DNA from: Oribacterium parvum
GTDB lineage: Bacteria; Bacillota; Clostridia; Lachnospirales; Lachnospiraceae
DNA length: 38,602 nucleotides
Direction: 5' to 3'
NCBI GenBank assembly: GCA_938022235.1
Contig: CALIEL010000022.1
Span: 1-38,602, forward strand
Of the stretch, positions 25,312-33,471 are shown piece by piece. A model generated the notes under the pieces. It ran no database searches. It was given only the letters and a program-made list of their open reading frames with translations, and was not told where the DNA came from. The stretch's first letter is position 1; the number at the start of each line of letters is the position of its first letter. The position numbers and the translations under genes were made by a program.

Positions 25312-27066
25312 ATGAAAACAAAGTTTGGAAAACTTATGGGGAGGCTACTGTTTCTTTGCACATTACTATGCTTATGGGGGAGTAGCATAGCTTATGCGGA
25401 AGAAAAAGTGCAAAGCGGTTTTATTCTGGAGGATGAAGAAGGAAATCCTGTTACGGATGCTCTTTCTTTTATCTTAGAGGATAGCAAAGGTGGTGCAGAG
25501 GAGCATCAATCGACGTTTGGATACTTGGTGGTGGAGATTGATCGGAATAAAGTCTATACCCTGTATCTTAAAGATAACAAGGAATATAGTTTACCCCCTA
25601 TAAAATTCGTGAGTCAGGGAGAAGATCCTATTGACCCGGAAACAGGTAAGAGTATAGAAAAGCTAAGCTTAAGAACAAGAACGGCAACGGAAGAGCTGCC
25701 GGATAAAAAGCCAGAAGAAAAAGTGTCGGAAGGGAAAGGATTGGACAGTATCGCCATTCACACCTTTAAGGATGATGAACTTTTAGCGAATTCTCCCTTT
25801 AGACTTTTCCGATTTGAGGGTCATATTCCTACAGTGGTTTTTGGCGGAACAACAGATGAACAGGGAGAATACAGTTTTCGTGATTTTCGGGCAAATAGCG
25901 AATATATCATTATGATGGAGAACCCTAAACTGAAGTTTGATAAAGATAGCGTGAACTTCCAAACAAATGAGAGCGGAAAAATAGTTAAAATTAATGGAAA
26001 AACGGTTCAGACTGCGCAGGATGGAGAGATTGCTTTTAGGGGCTATGAGAAGAATTCTGATAAATTAGCTACGACAGAAGTGGAATTTTATGTTGTGGAT
26101 AAAAAAACACAGACTCCTGTACAGGATGTGGAATTAACAGCCAATACTCTGGTGCCCAGATTAAGCTCTTATCAGAATGCAAAGTCTGATAAAACCGGTA
26201 GAGTTGTATTTCATCTGGAAGGACAGGAAGGCGGCAAAATCTATTCGGTTTGCGTTTCCAAAAATGCACAGTTTTTGTGGAGATTTGAGCCGGAGCAAAT
26301 CACCATTCATGTGGATGAGAAGGGAGAACTCACTACAGAGGGAGATATTTATCCGATTTTTTATGTTACAAAGGAAGACAGAAGACATTTAAGGGATGAT
26401 TTGGAAGGAAAAATCACTGAGGCAAAGAATTATCTGGCAGAAAATACATTTTCAAAAGAAGAGGCCAAGAAAAAGCTGGAGCAGGCGATAGCGGCAGCAA
26501 GGGAAGAGTTGGATAAACCTGAAACGATTCCTTTTTATGTAGAGGGTTACATCAAGTCTATTGATGCGGCCAGAGCAAATCTGGAACAATATGTAGTCAA
26601 AGAAGAAAAAAAGGAAGAGCCGGATAAGACTGCGGAAGCAAAGAAAGAAGAGCAAACAGACAAAAATCAGACAAAGCAGGTGGAGAAACAGCGGGACGAG
26701 GTGCTTTCTAAGCCGGAAGAAAAGGTAACGAAAACAAGAAACTCCGGACGTAGAGTCTATAGAACTTCTTCTTACACAACAGTTCAAATGAAGCCGATTA
26801 CGCAAAAGCTCTTACTCAGTGCCGGTAATTGGGTTTTGGATAGTAAGGGTTGGTGGTACAAAAGAACCGATGGAACTTATCCGAAGGCAGAATGGCTTGA
26901 AGATAAAGGAAAATGGTATTTCTTTGATCAGGAAGGCTACATGAAAAAGGGATGGGTTTTCTGGAAGGAAAAATGGTATTATCTTGGCGAAAATGGAGAC
27001 ATGCTTGTGGATACCATGACTCCGGACGGCTATAAAGTGGATAAGGACGGGGTGTATATTGCGTAG
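25312..27066 (+). CDS. Secreted cell-wall-binding surface protein
   Basis: A 584-residue exported protein. The signal peptide has a basic start, a hydrophobic core and a likely cut after Ala29 (AYA-EE). Three or four Ig-like or prealbumin-like beta domains follow (about 35-115, 140-235 and 255-350), each with a strand motif such as GFILEDEEGNPVTDA, SGKIVKINGKTV or DKTGRVVFHLEG. Next is a three-helix region (about 365-430: ITEAKNYLAENTFSKEEAKK) of FIVAR type, a Lys/Glu/Gln-rich linker and an Arg/Ser/Thr hinge. The C-terminus carries choline-binding-type repeats (GWWYKRTDGTYPKAEWLEDK, GKWYFFDQEGYMKKGW, KWYYLGENGDM). It should sit on the outside, attached by these repeats to wall polymers. An AAAGGAG site precedes the ATG and TATAAT is at 25271-25276. 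Confidence 0.85.
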   Translation: MKTKFGKLMGRLLFLCTLLCLWGSSIAYAEEKVQSGFILEDEEGNPVTDALSFILEDSKGGAEEHQSTFGYLVVEIDRNKVYTLYLKDNKEYSLPPIKFVSQGEDPIDPETGKSIEKLSLRTRTATEELPDKKPEEKVSEGKGLDSIAIHTFKDDELLANSPFRLFRFEGHIPTVVFGGTTDEQGEYSFRDFRANSEYIIMMENPKLKFDKDSVNFQTNESGKIVKINGKTVQTAQDGEIAFRGYEKNSDKLATTEVEFYVVDKKTQTPVQDVELTANTLVPRLSSYQNAKSDKTGRVVFHLEGQEGGKIYSVCVSKNAQFLWRFEPEQITIHVDEKGELTTEGDIYPIFYVTKEDRRHLRDDLEGKITEAKNYLAENTFSKEEAKKKLEQAIAAAREELDKPETIPFYVEGYIKSIDAARANLEQYVVKEEKKEEPDKTAEAKKEEQTDKNQTKQVEKQRDEVLSKPEEKVTKTRNSGRRVYRTSSYTTVQMKPITQKLLLSAGNWVLDSKGWWYKRTDGTYPKAEWLEDKGKWYFFDQEGYMKKGWVFWKEKWYYLGENGDMLVDTMTPDGYKVDKDGVYIA

Positions 27067-27158
27067 GAGCTCCATTTAAAGTTGAGGATATACTAAGCCA
27101 GCACTTCGCAATGAGCTCTGAGTTCAGGATAAAATATTGTTATTTAATAGTCGTAGAG

Positions 27159-27187
27159 AGCCACTCGATTTTCGAGTGGCTTTTTTT
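27159..27187 (+). terminator. Rho-independent terminator of the surface-protein gene
   Basis: AGCCACTCGA (27159-27168), a three-T loop and TCGAGTGGCT (27172-27181) form a perfect 10-bp hairpin with a seven-T tail. Confidence 0.95.
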
Positions 27188-27396
27188 AGTGAGAAATGGG
27201 GGTGGATGGAAAGCGACTTAAGGCTCTTGTCGTTATTTATTGCATATAAAAATTTATTGCTTTTTACTCAAATATAGAAGAATGAGATAATTGATTTATT
27301 GATATTTACAAAACATAAAATAAAGAATACAATAATAAAATAAAAAAATACAATAAATATGCTCAAAAAACAACAAAACTAGAAAAAGGTGATAAA
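27188..27396. other. AT-rich intergenic region before the kinase-transporter operon
   Basis: Strongly AT-rich; it holds the promoter at 27305-27333 and short AATACAATAA repeats (about 27326-27355). Together with the surface-protein terminator it makes the 330-base gene-free gap. No ORF with a ribosome-binding site was seen. Confidence 0.5.
27305..27333 (+). promoter_or_regulatory. Promoter of the kinase-transporter operon
   Basis: TTTACA (27305-27310) and TACAAT (27328-27333) are 17 bases apart. The leader to the kinase ATG is about 57 bases. Confidence 0.65.
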
Positions 27397-28269
27397 ATGT
27401 TGGATACATTCATTGTGGGACAGGTATCTGAGGATATTAATGTAGATTACGATGGGAAAACAATTAGGGAACTTGGCGGAGCGGTAGTTTACTCCGGATT
27501 TGTAGCAGGAAATCTTGGCCATAAAGTCGGGGTTCTCCCAAAGTCCAACAATCCGATGCAGATAGAAGAGCTTTTTGCCAAAGCCGGCAACGTGAAGGTT
27601 TTTCCTGCATATTCAAAAACTAATACCTCAATCGAGAATCGTTATCATACGGCTGATAAGGAAAAAAGAACATCTATTGCGTTATCCAGAATCGAACCTT
27701 ACCAAGTTTCTGATATGCCGGATGTGGACACAAAAATAGTACATATTGCCGGGCTTATGTATGGAGATATTCCGGAAGATATTATCGATTACTTTTATGG
27801 AAAAACAAAAATTGCTATTGATGTACAAGGAATACTTCGTCACATGACTGAAAAGGATGTCTTTTTTAAAGATTGGGAGAAGAAACTGGAATATCTTCCG
27901 AAAATTGATTTTCTAAAGACCGATGCCATGGAAGCGGAGGTATTGACCGGAACAGCAGACAGGGAGAAGGCTGCCAAGATACTGTCGGACTTTGGGGCTA
28001 AAGAAATTATGATTACTCATAACACAGAGGTTCTGGTATATCGGGAAGGGGAGATGGTGAAAAAGCCTCTAAAGCCCAGAAACTTATCCGGAAGAAGCGG
28101 AAGAGGAGATACCTGTTTTAGTACCTATATCACAGAACGACTCCATCAATCTATGGAGGAAGCAGCACTTCTGGCGGCGGCCACAGTGAGTTTAAAGATG
28201 GAAAAGCCGGGACCCTTCTGCTATGACAGACAGGCGGTACAAGACTATATTGCAGAATTTTACAGCTGA
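27397..28269 (+). CDS. PfkB-family carbohydrate kinase
   Basis: A 290-residue ribokinase-fold protein. Early GGAVVYSGFVAGNLGHKVGV is the PfkB N-terminal signature region and SGRSGRGDTCFSTYITERL (about 226-244) holds the anion-hole and catalytic Asp. It should phosphorylate a sugar or nucleoside, but the substrate residues are not diagnostic. AAAGGTG precedes the ATG. The next gene starts 16 bases after its stop codon, and a tripartite transporter follows, so it may act on the imported solute or on a product of it (inference). Confidence 0.88.
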   Translation: MLDTFIVGQVSEDINVDYDGKTIRELGGAVVYSGFVAGNLGHKVGVLPKSNNPMQIEELFAKAGNVKVFPAYSKTNTSIENRYHTADKEKRTSIALSRIEPYQVSDMPDVDTKIVHIAGLMYGDIPEDIIDYFYGKTKIAIDVQGILRHMTEKDVFFKDWEKKLEYLPKIDFLKTDAMEAEVLTGTADREKAAKILSDFGAKEIMITHNTEVLVYREGEMVKKPLKPRNLSGRSGRGDTCFSTYITERLHQSMEEAALLAAATVSLKMEKPGPFCYDRQAVQDYIAEFYS

Positions 28270-28285
28270 TTTGAAGGGAGAAAAT

Positions 28286-29260
28286 ATGGAACTTCATGCA
28301 GTGAATGTGGGCTATGGAGATGCTTTTTTCTTTGAATGGAATGGACATAGTCTTTTACTGGATACAGGAAGCGGCTTGGATGGTGAGTATTGTGAACATC
28401 CGGAAAGAGTAGACATTGTGTCCTTTTTAATAGAGCAGAAAGTCAGCCGAATTGACACGCTAATTATTAGCCATATCCATGAAGATCATGTTGGAAAGTT
28501 GAAGGAAGTGTTGGAACATTTTTCAGTGAGTAAACTATGGATTCAAAAGGGATTTATGACTTTTCAAAAGGACGTCCCCAAGGTGGATATAGAATTTTCC
28601 AAAAACAGCAGTAAATATTTTTATAAATCCTTGCAAGATTTTGGAGAAGCCTTGGTCTATTGCAAAGAAAAAGGAATTCCGATAGACACTTTGGCGCAAG
28701 GGGATTCTATAGAATTGGATGGATTAAGGATAGAAGTCTTAGGTGCAAAGGATGCTATATTGGAAGAATTTTTGTCTTTGTATGCTCAGTTAAAAGAATG
28801 TAGAGAAGATTCTCAAAAAGAAGGAATCATAGAAAAGATGGATGCCATGTCCAACCATACCTGTATGTTGTTAAAAATCCGGTATAAGGCGTTGTCAGGA
28901 TTATTCTGCGGAGACAATACTCCGAAGCATTGGGATGAAGCGATTCAAGAGAAGCTTTCCGATATTACTTGGATTAAAATTCCTCACCATGGACAAGTGG
29001 ATTCTCTTTCGGAACATTTTATGCGAAAGATGCCCTTGGAATTTTGTTTGACTACGGCTTCTTCAGATAGAAGATACAATAGTGCGAATCCGGAAGTGTA
29101 TAAAGCTTTGAGACAGTGGGCAAAGGAAGATAAGAGGAAATTAAAAGTATTATTCACAGACCCCTCTACCGAGTATTCCACTTTTTCAGAGGTGAAGTAT
29201 GGAAACCGAAGCATTTGCTTTTCTATTGGAGAAGAACTTCGGTATCAGTATGAAAAATAA
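28286..29260 (+). CDS. Metallo-beta-lactamase-fold hydrolase (ComEC/Rec2-like domain)
   Basis: A 324-residue protein from the ATG at 28286, which has GAAGGGAG ahead; a start 21 codons earlier lies inside the kinase gene. The N-terminus MELHAVNVGYGDAFFFEW and LLLDTGSG match ComEC/Rec2-like domains. The metal site is His63-x-His65-x-Asp67-His68 (SHIHEDHVGK); later GDNT and IPHHGQ stretches supply further ligands. No signal peptide is present, so it is cytoplasmic, unlike true ComEC. The substrate may be a nucleic acid, a phosphodiester or a small ester. It sits between the PfkB kinase and the TctC gene in the same direction. Confidence 0.85.
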   Translation: MELHAVNVGYGDAFFFEWNGHSLLLDTGSGLDGEYCEHPERVDIVSFLIEQKVSRIDTLIISHIHEDHVGKLKEVLEHFSVSKLWIQKGFMTFQKDVPKVDIEFSKNSSKYFYKSLQDFGEALVYCKEKGIPIDTLAQGDSIELDGLRIEVLGAKDAILEEFLSLYAQLKECREDSQKEGIIEKMDAMSNHTCMLLKIRYKALSGLFCGDNTPKHWDEAIQEKLSDITWIKIPHHGQVDSLSEHFMRKMPLEFCLTTASSDRRYNSANPEVYKALRQWAKEDKRKLKVLFTDPSTEYSTFSEVKYGNRSICFSIGEELRYQYEK

Positions 29261-29365
29261 TAGAACTCTATATACAAGAAATATAGAAATTTGACTTTAT
29301 CCTTGGAGGTCAAGAAGCAAGGGTAAAGCAAAAATATAAAGGCTGGATTGTAAAGGAGGTACGAA

Positions 29366-30334
29366 ATGTTGAAAAAAATTTTTGTGGGCTTGTTGGCGAT
29401 AAGCTTATCCCTATCCTTGTTTTCCTGTAAAAAGAAGGAAGATAAGTTTCCGGCAAAGCAGGTGACCATCATTATGCCCTGGTCAGTTGGCGGAGGACCG
29501 GATACCATTGCCAGAAAAGTAGCTTCCTATGGGGAAAAGTATCTAGGAGTTCCGGTGATTGTAGAAAACCATACCGGAGGTTCCGGAACTGTAGCTATGA
29601 GTGATTTTATGGCAGCGGAAGCGGATGGATACACCATGGTACTTTGTAATGGACCTCTGTTTTCTTTAACCCCCAATTTTATTCAGGGAACAAATTATAA
29701 ACTGGAAGATATTAGTCCTTTAATTGGTATGAGACAGGTAGAATTTGTTGTTTTAAGTAATCCGAAGAATACCGGTATTAAGACTTTAGAGGATTTAAAG
29801 GCGTATGGAAAATCCGGAAAGACAGTGAAGTATGCAACCACCGGCGGTCCCGGAAATGATAGCTACACTATGATTAGTGTTCTTTTTAAGAAACTGGATA
29901 TTCCTGCGGAAGCCGTTCCCTTTGATGGCGGTCAAGAGGCTATAAATGCCCTTGCAGGCGGACATGTGGATATCGCAATCGGTTCTCCCCCTGTTTATCG
30001 TGAGTATGTAAAGAGTGGAGAATTTGCTTGTTTGGGAACCTTTATTCCGGATGGTATTGAAGTAGAGGGAATAGGGGAAATTCCTTCCTTCAAGTCCATG
30101 GGTGTGGATGCAGAGTTTGTGGGAATGGATTATTTTGCAGTAAAGAGTGATGTGGATGCAGAAAAGAAACAGATTCTTACTGATTTCATTAAGAAGGTTT
30201 ATGCAGATCAGGAATTCCAGACCTTTATGAGTGATATGGGAATGAAGGCTTGGGAAGCTGATGATAAAGAAATTTTAGATGCAATTAATAAGCAAACGGA
30301 AGACATGAAACAGTATGTTGAATTATTGCAATAA
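29366..30334 (+). CDS. tctC: TctC-type solute-binding lipoprotein
   Basis: A 322-residue substrate-binding protein of the tripartite tricarboxylate transporter family. It has a basic start, a hydrophobic core and the lipobox LFSC with Cys21, so it is a membrane-anchored lipoprotein. VTIIMPWSVGGGPDTIARKV is the classic TctC opening, and NHTGGSGTVAM and FDGGQEAINALAGGHVDIAI are the usual ligand-pocket segments. AAAGGAGG precedes the ATG. Ligands in the family range from citrate to aromatic acids; this one is unknown. Confidence 0.93.
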   Translation: MLKKIFVGLLAISLSLSLFSCKKKEDKFPAKQVTIIMPWSVGGGPDTIARKVASYGEKYLGVPVIVENHTGGSGTVAMSDFMAAEADGYTMVLCNGPLFSLTPNFIQGTNYKLEDISPLIGMRQVEFVVLSNPKNTGIKTLEDLKAYGKSGKTVKYATTGGPGNDSYTMISVLFKKLDIPAEAVPFDGGQEAINALAGGHVDIAIGSPPVYREYVKSGEFACLGTFIPDGIEVEGIGEIPSFKSMGVDAEFVGMDYFAVKSDVDAEKKQILTDFIKKVYADQEFQTFMSDMGMKAWEADDKEILDAINKQTEDMKQYVELLQ

Positions 30335-30349
30335 AAGAGGATAAAGAAA

Positions 30350-30829
30350 ATGAATTTCGGGAAGATAAAATACAATAATGAGATTTTGTCAGGGGCTCTG
30401 TTTATGATTGCTTCTGCAATCTTATGGCTTTTAATACCGCAGCAGATTCAAAGCTTGGAAAAGGGGATGGTTACCGCCAGTACTGTACCCAGAATAGCCA
30501 TTGGCGGTCTGTTTATCTGCGCCTTATTGCTCTTTGTGCAAGGGCTCAGACTTCCGAAAAAAACCATTGTTTTAGAGAAAAATATGGTTTCTTCCCCGAA
30601 ATTCAAGAAAGAATTTAAGTCTGTGATTTTTGCTTTGATTTTACTGGCTTATGGTCTGCTGTTTAACGTTATCGGATATATCGTGGATACTGCCTTACTG
30701 GTCGTTGCCATACTGCTGTTTTACAGAAGCAAGAAATGGTGGTTTTATGGCATTGGGATTGCTACGGTGTTGCTGATTTATCTGGTATTTTCACAGGTGC
30801 TTAATGTGAATTTACCCACTTTGTTTTAA
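30350..30829 (+). CDS. tctB: TctB-type small membrane subunit
   Basis: A 159-residue protein with four membrane segments (LSGALFMIASAILWLLIP, then IAIGGLFICALLLFVQGL, then VIFALILLAYGLLFNVIGYI and the last near YGIGIATVLLIYLVF). It is the small subunit of the tripartite tricarboxylate transporter. It starts 15 bases after the tctC stop codon and is followed at once by tctA. Confidence 0.9.
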   Translation: MNFGKIKYNNEILSGALFMIASAILWLLIPQQIQSLEKGMVTASTVPRIAIGGLFICALLLFVQGLRLPKKTIVLEKNMVSSPKFKKEFKSVIFALILLAYGLLFNVIGYIVDTALLVVAILLFYRSKKWWFYGIGIATVLLIYLVFSQVLNVNLPTLF

Positions 30830-30841
30830 GGAGGGGTGAAG

Positions 30842-32347
30842 ATGGAATGGCTAAGTGCAGGCTTTGGGCTTTTGTTCCAATGGCAAAATTTACTCATTAT
30901 CCCCTTGGGACTTATTTTAGGAATTGTGGTAGGTGCGATTCCGGGACTTACTTCTGATTTGGGAATTATTCTGTGTATCCCTCTAACGTATGGGATGGAT
31001 CCTACAACCGCCATTTTAATGCTGCTGGCAATTTATTGCGGAGGAACCTATGGCGGTTCTATTACAGCGATTCTGATTAATACCCCGGGAACCTCTGCAA
31101 ATGCTGCAACACTTTTTGACGGCTATCCTATGACAGAAAGAGGGCATGCGTTTAAGGCACTGAAAATGGCACTTTATGCTTCTACAATCGGAGGCCTGAT
31201 TAGTGCCTTTGTGCTACTGATTGCTGCTCCTCAGATTGCCAAGATTACATTGCTTTTCGGACCGGCAGAATATTTTGCCTTGGCTATATTCGGACTTTCT
31301 GTTATAGCCGGAGTATCCAATAAGAATATTTTAAAGGGCTTGATTGGGGCTTGTATCGGAATCTTTGTTTCCACCATTGGCATGGATAAAATCAGTGGAA
31401 CCACAAGATTTACCTTTGGCAATGTAAAATTGACTGCCGGTATTGATTTGATTATTGTTTTGATTGGACTCTTTGCTATTTCAGAAATTATGATGAAGTC
31501 ACAGTACGATCCGGAAACAGATCAAAGAATAGCGGAAAAATTTGATAAGGATGTTATCACAAAGGAAGAATACAAAAGATGTAGAAAGCCTATTGGAATT
31601 GGATCTTTAGTGGGATGTATCATCGGAGCCACCCCGGGAACCGGCGGCGGTTTGGCGGCCTTTATTGCCTATAATCAGGTAAAACAAATGTCTAAGCACC
31701 CGGAGACTTTTGGAAAAGGAGAAATTGAGGGTGTGGCAGCATCCGAATCAGCAAATAACGGTGCCTGTGGTGCAACCATGATTCCTATGCTGACCTTGGG
31801 CGTGCCGGGAGACGGAGCTACAGCCATTTTAATGGGAGCTTTTATGATTCATGGCATGGTGCCGGGACCAACACTTTTTAAAGAAAGCGGCAGTATCCTT
31901 TATGCTATTATGTTCGGTCTCATTGTAGTCAATATTTTCATGTATATTATTGGTACAGCCTTGATTCCTTTCTATGCCAATATCACAAAGTTACCCTATG
32001 AGCTTTTATCCTGTATAGTACTGAGTATGTGTATGGCAGGAGCATTTTCCACAAATAACCGCTCCTATGATGTAATGGTGATTATTGTCTTCGGAATTTT
32101 AGCCTACTTCTTAAGGAAAATGGATTTTCAACTGGTTCCGATTTTACTGGGGGTAGTTTTAGGTCCTCTGGCAGAGGTGAATTTCAGAAGAGCCCTAGTG
32201 CTTTCTGATGGAACCATGAAGATTTTTGTACAAAGACCGATTTCTCTGGCATTTCTGGTGATTGCGGTTCTTTCTGTCAGCATTTTCATGTTTCGGGAAT
32301 TTCGAGCAGGAAGGAAAGAGGAGAAAAATAATTATGAAAAAGAATAA
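30842..32347 (+). CDS. tctA: TctA-type large membrane subunit
   Basis: About 501 residues with some 10-12 helices. The first conserved block LGIVVGAIPGLTSDLGIILC and the GGTYGGSITAILINTPGT block are standard TctA signatures; the second half repeats them as GATPGTGGGLAAFIAYNQ and TLGVPGDGATAILMGAF. The ATG at 30842 has AAGGAGG in front; a GTG two codons earlier is less well placed. Its last codons overlap the start of the next gene. Confidence 0.93.
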   Translation: MEWLSAGFGLLFQWQNLLIIPLGLILGIVVGAIPGLTSDLGIILCIPLTYGMDPTTAILMLLAIYCGGTYGGSITAILINTPGTSANAATLFDGYPMTERGHAFKALKMALYASTIGGLISAFVLLIAAPQIAKITLLFGPAEYFALAIFGLSVIAGVSNKNILKGLIGACIGIFVSTIGMDKISGTTRFTFGNVKLTAGIDLIIVLIGLFAISEIMMKSQYDPETDQRIAEKFDKDVITKEEYKRCRKPIGIGSLVGCIIGATPGTGGGLAAFIAYNQVKQMSKHPETFGKGEIEGVAASESANNGACGATMIPMLTLGVPGDGATAILMGAFMIHGMVPGPTLFKESGSILYAIMFGLIVVNIFMYIIGTALIPFYANITKLPYELLSCIVLSMCMAGAFSTNNRSYDVMVIIVFGILAYFLRKMDFQLVPILLGVVLGPLAEVNFRRALVLSDGTMKIFVQRPISLAFLVIAVLSVSIFMFREFRAGRKEEKNNYEKE

Positions 32348-33347
32348 CTTACTGATTGTATTTTCTTGCTTTTTATTATGGATGTTTGTAGGGCAACTAG
32401 CTTCTTTTGCCTCAGATAAAGATAGAGATTTAGATGGATTAGATGATCAACTAGAGGAAGATTTGGCTGTAAAATTTGCACCGAGCTATTATTTTCATCC
32501 GGAAGAAAAATATTTTTCTGATTCTGTTGATAAATATTTGCAGAATACACAACTTAGGTTTCACTATCGAGGACTACCAGATGATCAAATTTATGACCAA
32601 GGTACGATTATCCAGAAACATCTGGTAAATATTGAACATTACAATAAAGATTGGTTAGGGAACTATACTGATGAAGTTATTTCTTCGTCTCAAGCTAGAG
32701 ATGTATATAATGCTGGTGGCTATTTTTTGGAAGTCCCTGATGATTATTTTGATAAAGAGCAAGTTTATGAAGGTAATAGTGCAGGAGATAGTAGCAAGAT
32801 TTATGCACATGTGTATTTAGATAGCGAAGCTCATATTCGAATTCAATATTGGGTATTTTTCCCTTATAATGAGGCTCCATCGGTTGGTGGAGTAAAATTG
32901 AATCATGAGGGTGACTGGGAACATATTACAATTCAGTTGGACGAAGATAATCATATTAGTAATGTTTATTTTGCTTCACATAACAATGAGGGAAAAGCTT
33001 ATGTAAAAGAAGATCTATTTTTTTCCAATGGAGAAACTATGGAAAAATCCAGTTATAGCGAAAATAATGATATGACGCATGTGATTGTATATTTGGCTCG
33101 AGGAACTCATGCTAGTTTCCCTACATCCGGAACACAGTACAGAGCTTGGTATTTGCCCAATGATTATACGGGAGAGGGACAAGTTCTATACGGAAAAGAT
33201 AAGGTGCTAAATGTTGGAGAAGTTGAAGCTCCGTTAAACGAACAATATTTCGTTCAATATGCAGGTTTATGGGGAGAAATAGGGAATACAAGAATTTCAA
33301 CCGGTCCTAAATCACCCTCTTTTCAAGATAGTTGGATGACGCAGTAA
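32334..33347 (+). CDS. Secreted Vps62/NPP1-like protein with calcium-binding-type motif
   Basis: A 337-residue exported protein: signal peptide 1-26 (cut after Ala26), then an Asp-rich D-x-D-x-D-x-DG loop (28-37) like calcium-binding type 3 repeats. Further on the motif NHEGDWEHITIQ (190-201) and RGTHASFPTSG (256-266) resemble the beta-sandwich of Vps62/DUF946 and NPP1 (NLP) proteins, whose heptad is GHRHDWE; here the motif is HEGDWEH. NLPs bind membrane lipids and damage host cells; bacterial Vps62-like proteins have no clear role known to me. The ATG has AAAGAGGAG ahead and overlaps the tctA stop region (14 bases), so it is coupled to that operon. The AT-rich coding differs from tctA, which suggests a separate origin. 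A terminator hairpin follows. Confidence 0.7.
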   Translation: MKKNNLLIVFSCFLLWMFVGQLASFASDKDRDLDGLDDQLEEDLAVKFAPSYYFHPEEKYFSDSVDKYLQNTQLRFHYRGLPDDQIYDQGTIIQKHLVNIEHYNKDWLGNYTDEVISSSQARDVYNAGGYFLEVPDDYFDKEQVYEGNSAGDSSKIYAHVYLDSEAHIRIQYWVFFPYNEAPSVGGVKLNHEGDWEHITIQLDEDNHISNVYFASHNNEGKAYVKEDLFFSNGETMEKSSYSENNDMTHVIVYLARGTHASFPTSGTQYRAWYLPNDYTGEGQVLYGKDKVLNVGEVEAPLNEQYFVQYAGLWGEIGNTRISTGPKSPSFQDSWMTQ

Positions 33348-33371
33348 TCGTTTAGTAAGTATTGATTTTTT

Positions 33372-33420
33372 GGGAAGTGTTAAACCGGGGTTACTTTGTC
33401 AATGTTTAGCACTTCCCTTT
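33372..33420 (+). terminator. Terminator of the kinase-transporter-Vps62 operon
   Basis: GGGAAGTGTTAAAC (33372-33385) pairs with GTTTAGCACTTCCC (33404-33417), a 14-bp stem with one wobble. The tail is TTTCTAATATTT, T-rich but short. Confidence 0.65.
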
Positions 33421-33471
33421 CTAATATTTACTATATTATAGTACTTATTTTCCAGGAAGGAGGACAATCCC

